A DNA stretch of 64,000 nucleotides from the NCBI GenBank assembly GCA_017792465.1, contig CP051234.1:560606-624605 (forward strand), written 5' to 3'. The stretch's first letter is position 1. Every line of letters starts with the position of its first letter. The DNA is from Filomicrobium sp. (lineage in GTDB: Bacteria; Pseudomonadota; Alphaproteobacteria; Rhizobiales; Hyphomicrobiaceae). Both the position numbers and the translations under genes were made by a program. Under the pieces are notes generated by a model that was not told where the DNA came from, ran no database searches, and worked only from the letters and a program-made list of their open reading frames with translations. Positions 63,511 to 64,000 of the stretch are shown here, in pieces.

Positions 63511-64000
63511 TTAGAGACCGTTGACCGGGACCTTCAGCATCGGCTTGCCGTCTTTGTCTGTCGGGATTTCGCCGGCGCGCATGTTCACCTGGAGCGAGGG
63601 AATGATCAGCTTGGGCATGCCGAGCTGGCTGTCGCGCTCGGTACGGAACTTGACGAACTCTTCTTTGGTTTTTCCGGCGCCGACGTGGATGTTGTGGGCT
63701 TTTTCTTCGCCGACTGTCGTTTCCCAGCGGATTTCGCGTCCGTTGGGGCCGTAGTCGTGGCACATGAAAAGGCGCATGGCGTCTGGCAGGGCCAGAAGCT
63801 TCTGGATGGAGTCGTAAAGGGTTCCTGCGTCACCGCCGGGGAAATCGGCGCGCGCGCTACCGCCGTCGGGCATAAAGAGCGTATCGCCGACGAAGGCTGC
63901 GTCGCCGATGACATGCGTCATGCAGGCAGGCGTATGGCCGGGGCTGTGGATCGCAAAGGCGGTCATGCCACCGATTTCATAGGTGTCGCCGTCGTCAAAC
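63511..64000 (-). CDS. Metallo-beta-lactamase-fold hydrolase, probable persulfide dioxygenase (5' end cut by window)
   Basis: About 162 C-terminal residues of an MBL-fold protein; the N-terminus with the H-x-H-x-D-H motif lies beyond the window. Visible metal ligands are His in SPGHTPACM, Asp in AFVGDTLFMPDGG and His in FMCHDYGPNG. The spacing and the GSARADFPGGDAGTLYDSI segment match the ETHE1/Blh-type persulfide dioxygenases that oxidise glutathione persulfide to sulfite. It is upstream of the SQR fusion on the same strand, with 155 bases between containing a GCCAGGC/GCCTGGC repeat. The gene would complete a sulfide-detoxification operon of the BigR-controlled kind. Confidence 0.85.
   Translation of the reverse strand, partial: FDDGDTYEIGGMTAFAIHSPGHTPACMTHVIGDAAFVGDTLFMPDGGSARADFPGGDAGTLYDSIQKLLALPDAMRLFMCHDYGPNGREIRWETTVGEEKAHNIHVGAGKTKEEFVKFRTERDSQLGMPKLIIPSLQVNMRAGEIPTDKDGKPMLKVPVNGL

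Overview
The window reads as chromosomal DNA of a high-GC alphaproteobacterium, most likely of the order Hyphomicrobiales and perhaps close to Hyphomicrobium. This is an inference from gene content and order (prs-rplY-pth-ychF, lgt-midA-pgeF, cyclophilin genes next to queA, NasS/NasT-type nitrate control) and from GC-rich codon use. There is no rRNA, no tRNA that I can recognise, no CRISPR array, no phage and no insertion sequence. Almost every base is accounted for by orthodox, tightly packed genes.

Positions 1-23 kb are housekeeping. A minus-strand run encodes PRPP synthase, ribosomal protein L25, peptidyl-tRNA hydrolase, YchF, two cyclophilins, DUF423 and YiiX-like proteins and the first codons of queA. 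It is followed by a domain-duplicated lipoprotein and the lgt-midA-pgeF operon. Plus-strand genes then give ubiK, a YbjN protein, proC, apt with a zinc-ribbon partner, and mtnA. A small cytochrome c and a HerA-like ATPase are on the minus strand. The small subunit of B12-dependent methylmalonyl-CoA mutase (mutA) overlaps bluB, the gene for the lower ligand of B12, and purL follows.

Positions 23-36 kb hold an exopolysaccharide locus of the Wzx/Wzy type. It has a polyprenyl-phosphate sugar transferase, flippase, probable polymerase, chain-length protein, two glycosyltransferases, a Tat-exported GH5 glycosidase and a methyltransferase. It also has a two-gene operon pairing a JmjC/cupin-like protein with a CelD-type acyltransferase. 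A GNAT-nitrilase fusion gene follows.

Positions 38-51 kb are a complete nitrate assimilation system on the minus strand: nasT-nasS, then nrtA-nrtB-nrtCD-nirB-nirD-nasA-cobA. The non-coding stretch before nrtA carries the clearest regulatory signal in the window. It has a sigma-54 promoter with exact -24/-12 spacing, then two small hairpins with AACG-type hexaloops as expected for an ANTAR protein target, then a strong intrinsic terminator that overlaps the second hairpin. This fits nitrate-responsive antitermination by the NasT protein encoded next door, layered on nitrogen control through sigma-54.

Positions 51-64 kb hold a second CelD-like acyltransferase, a LysR regulator with a 19-bp palindrome in its divergent promoter region, a lysine/alanine/proline-rich histone H1-like protein, a drug-efflux-like operon (HlyD, RbbA-type fused ABC protein, ABC permease), and a sulfide-handling group (a metallo-beta-lactamase-fold hydrolase cut by the window end, a DUF442-sulfide:quinone oxidoreductase fusion, and a SulP anion transporter). 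I do not see a wholly new system. The most promising items for follow-up are the nrtA leader, the JmjC-like/acyltransferase pair in the polysaccharide locus, and several strong inverted repeats in leaders and intergenic spaces.
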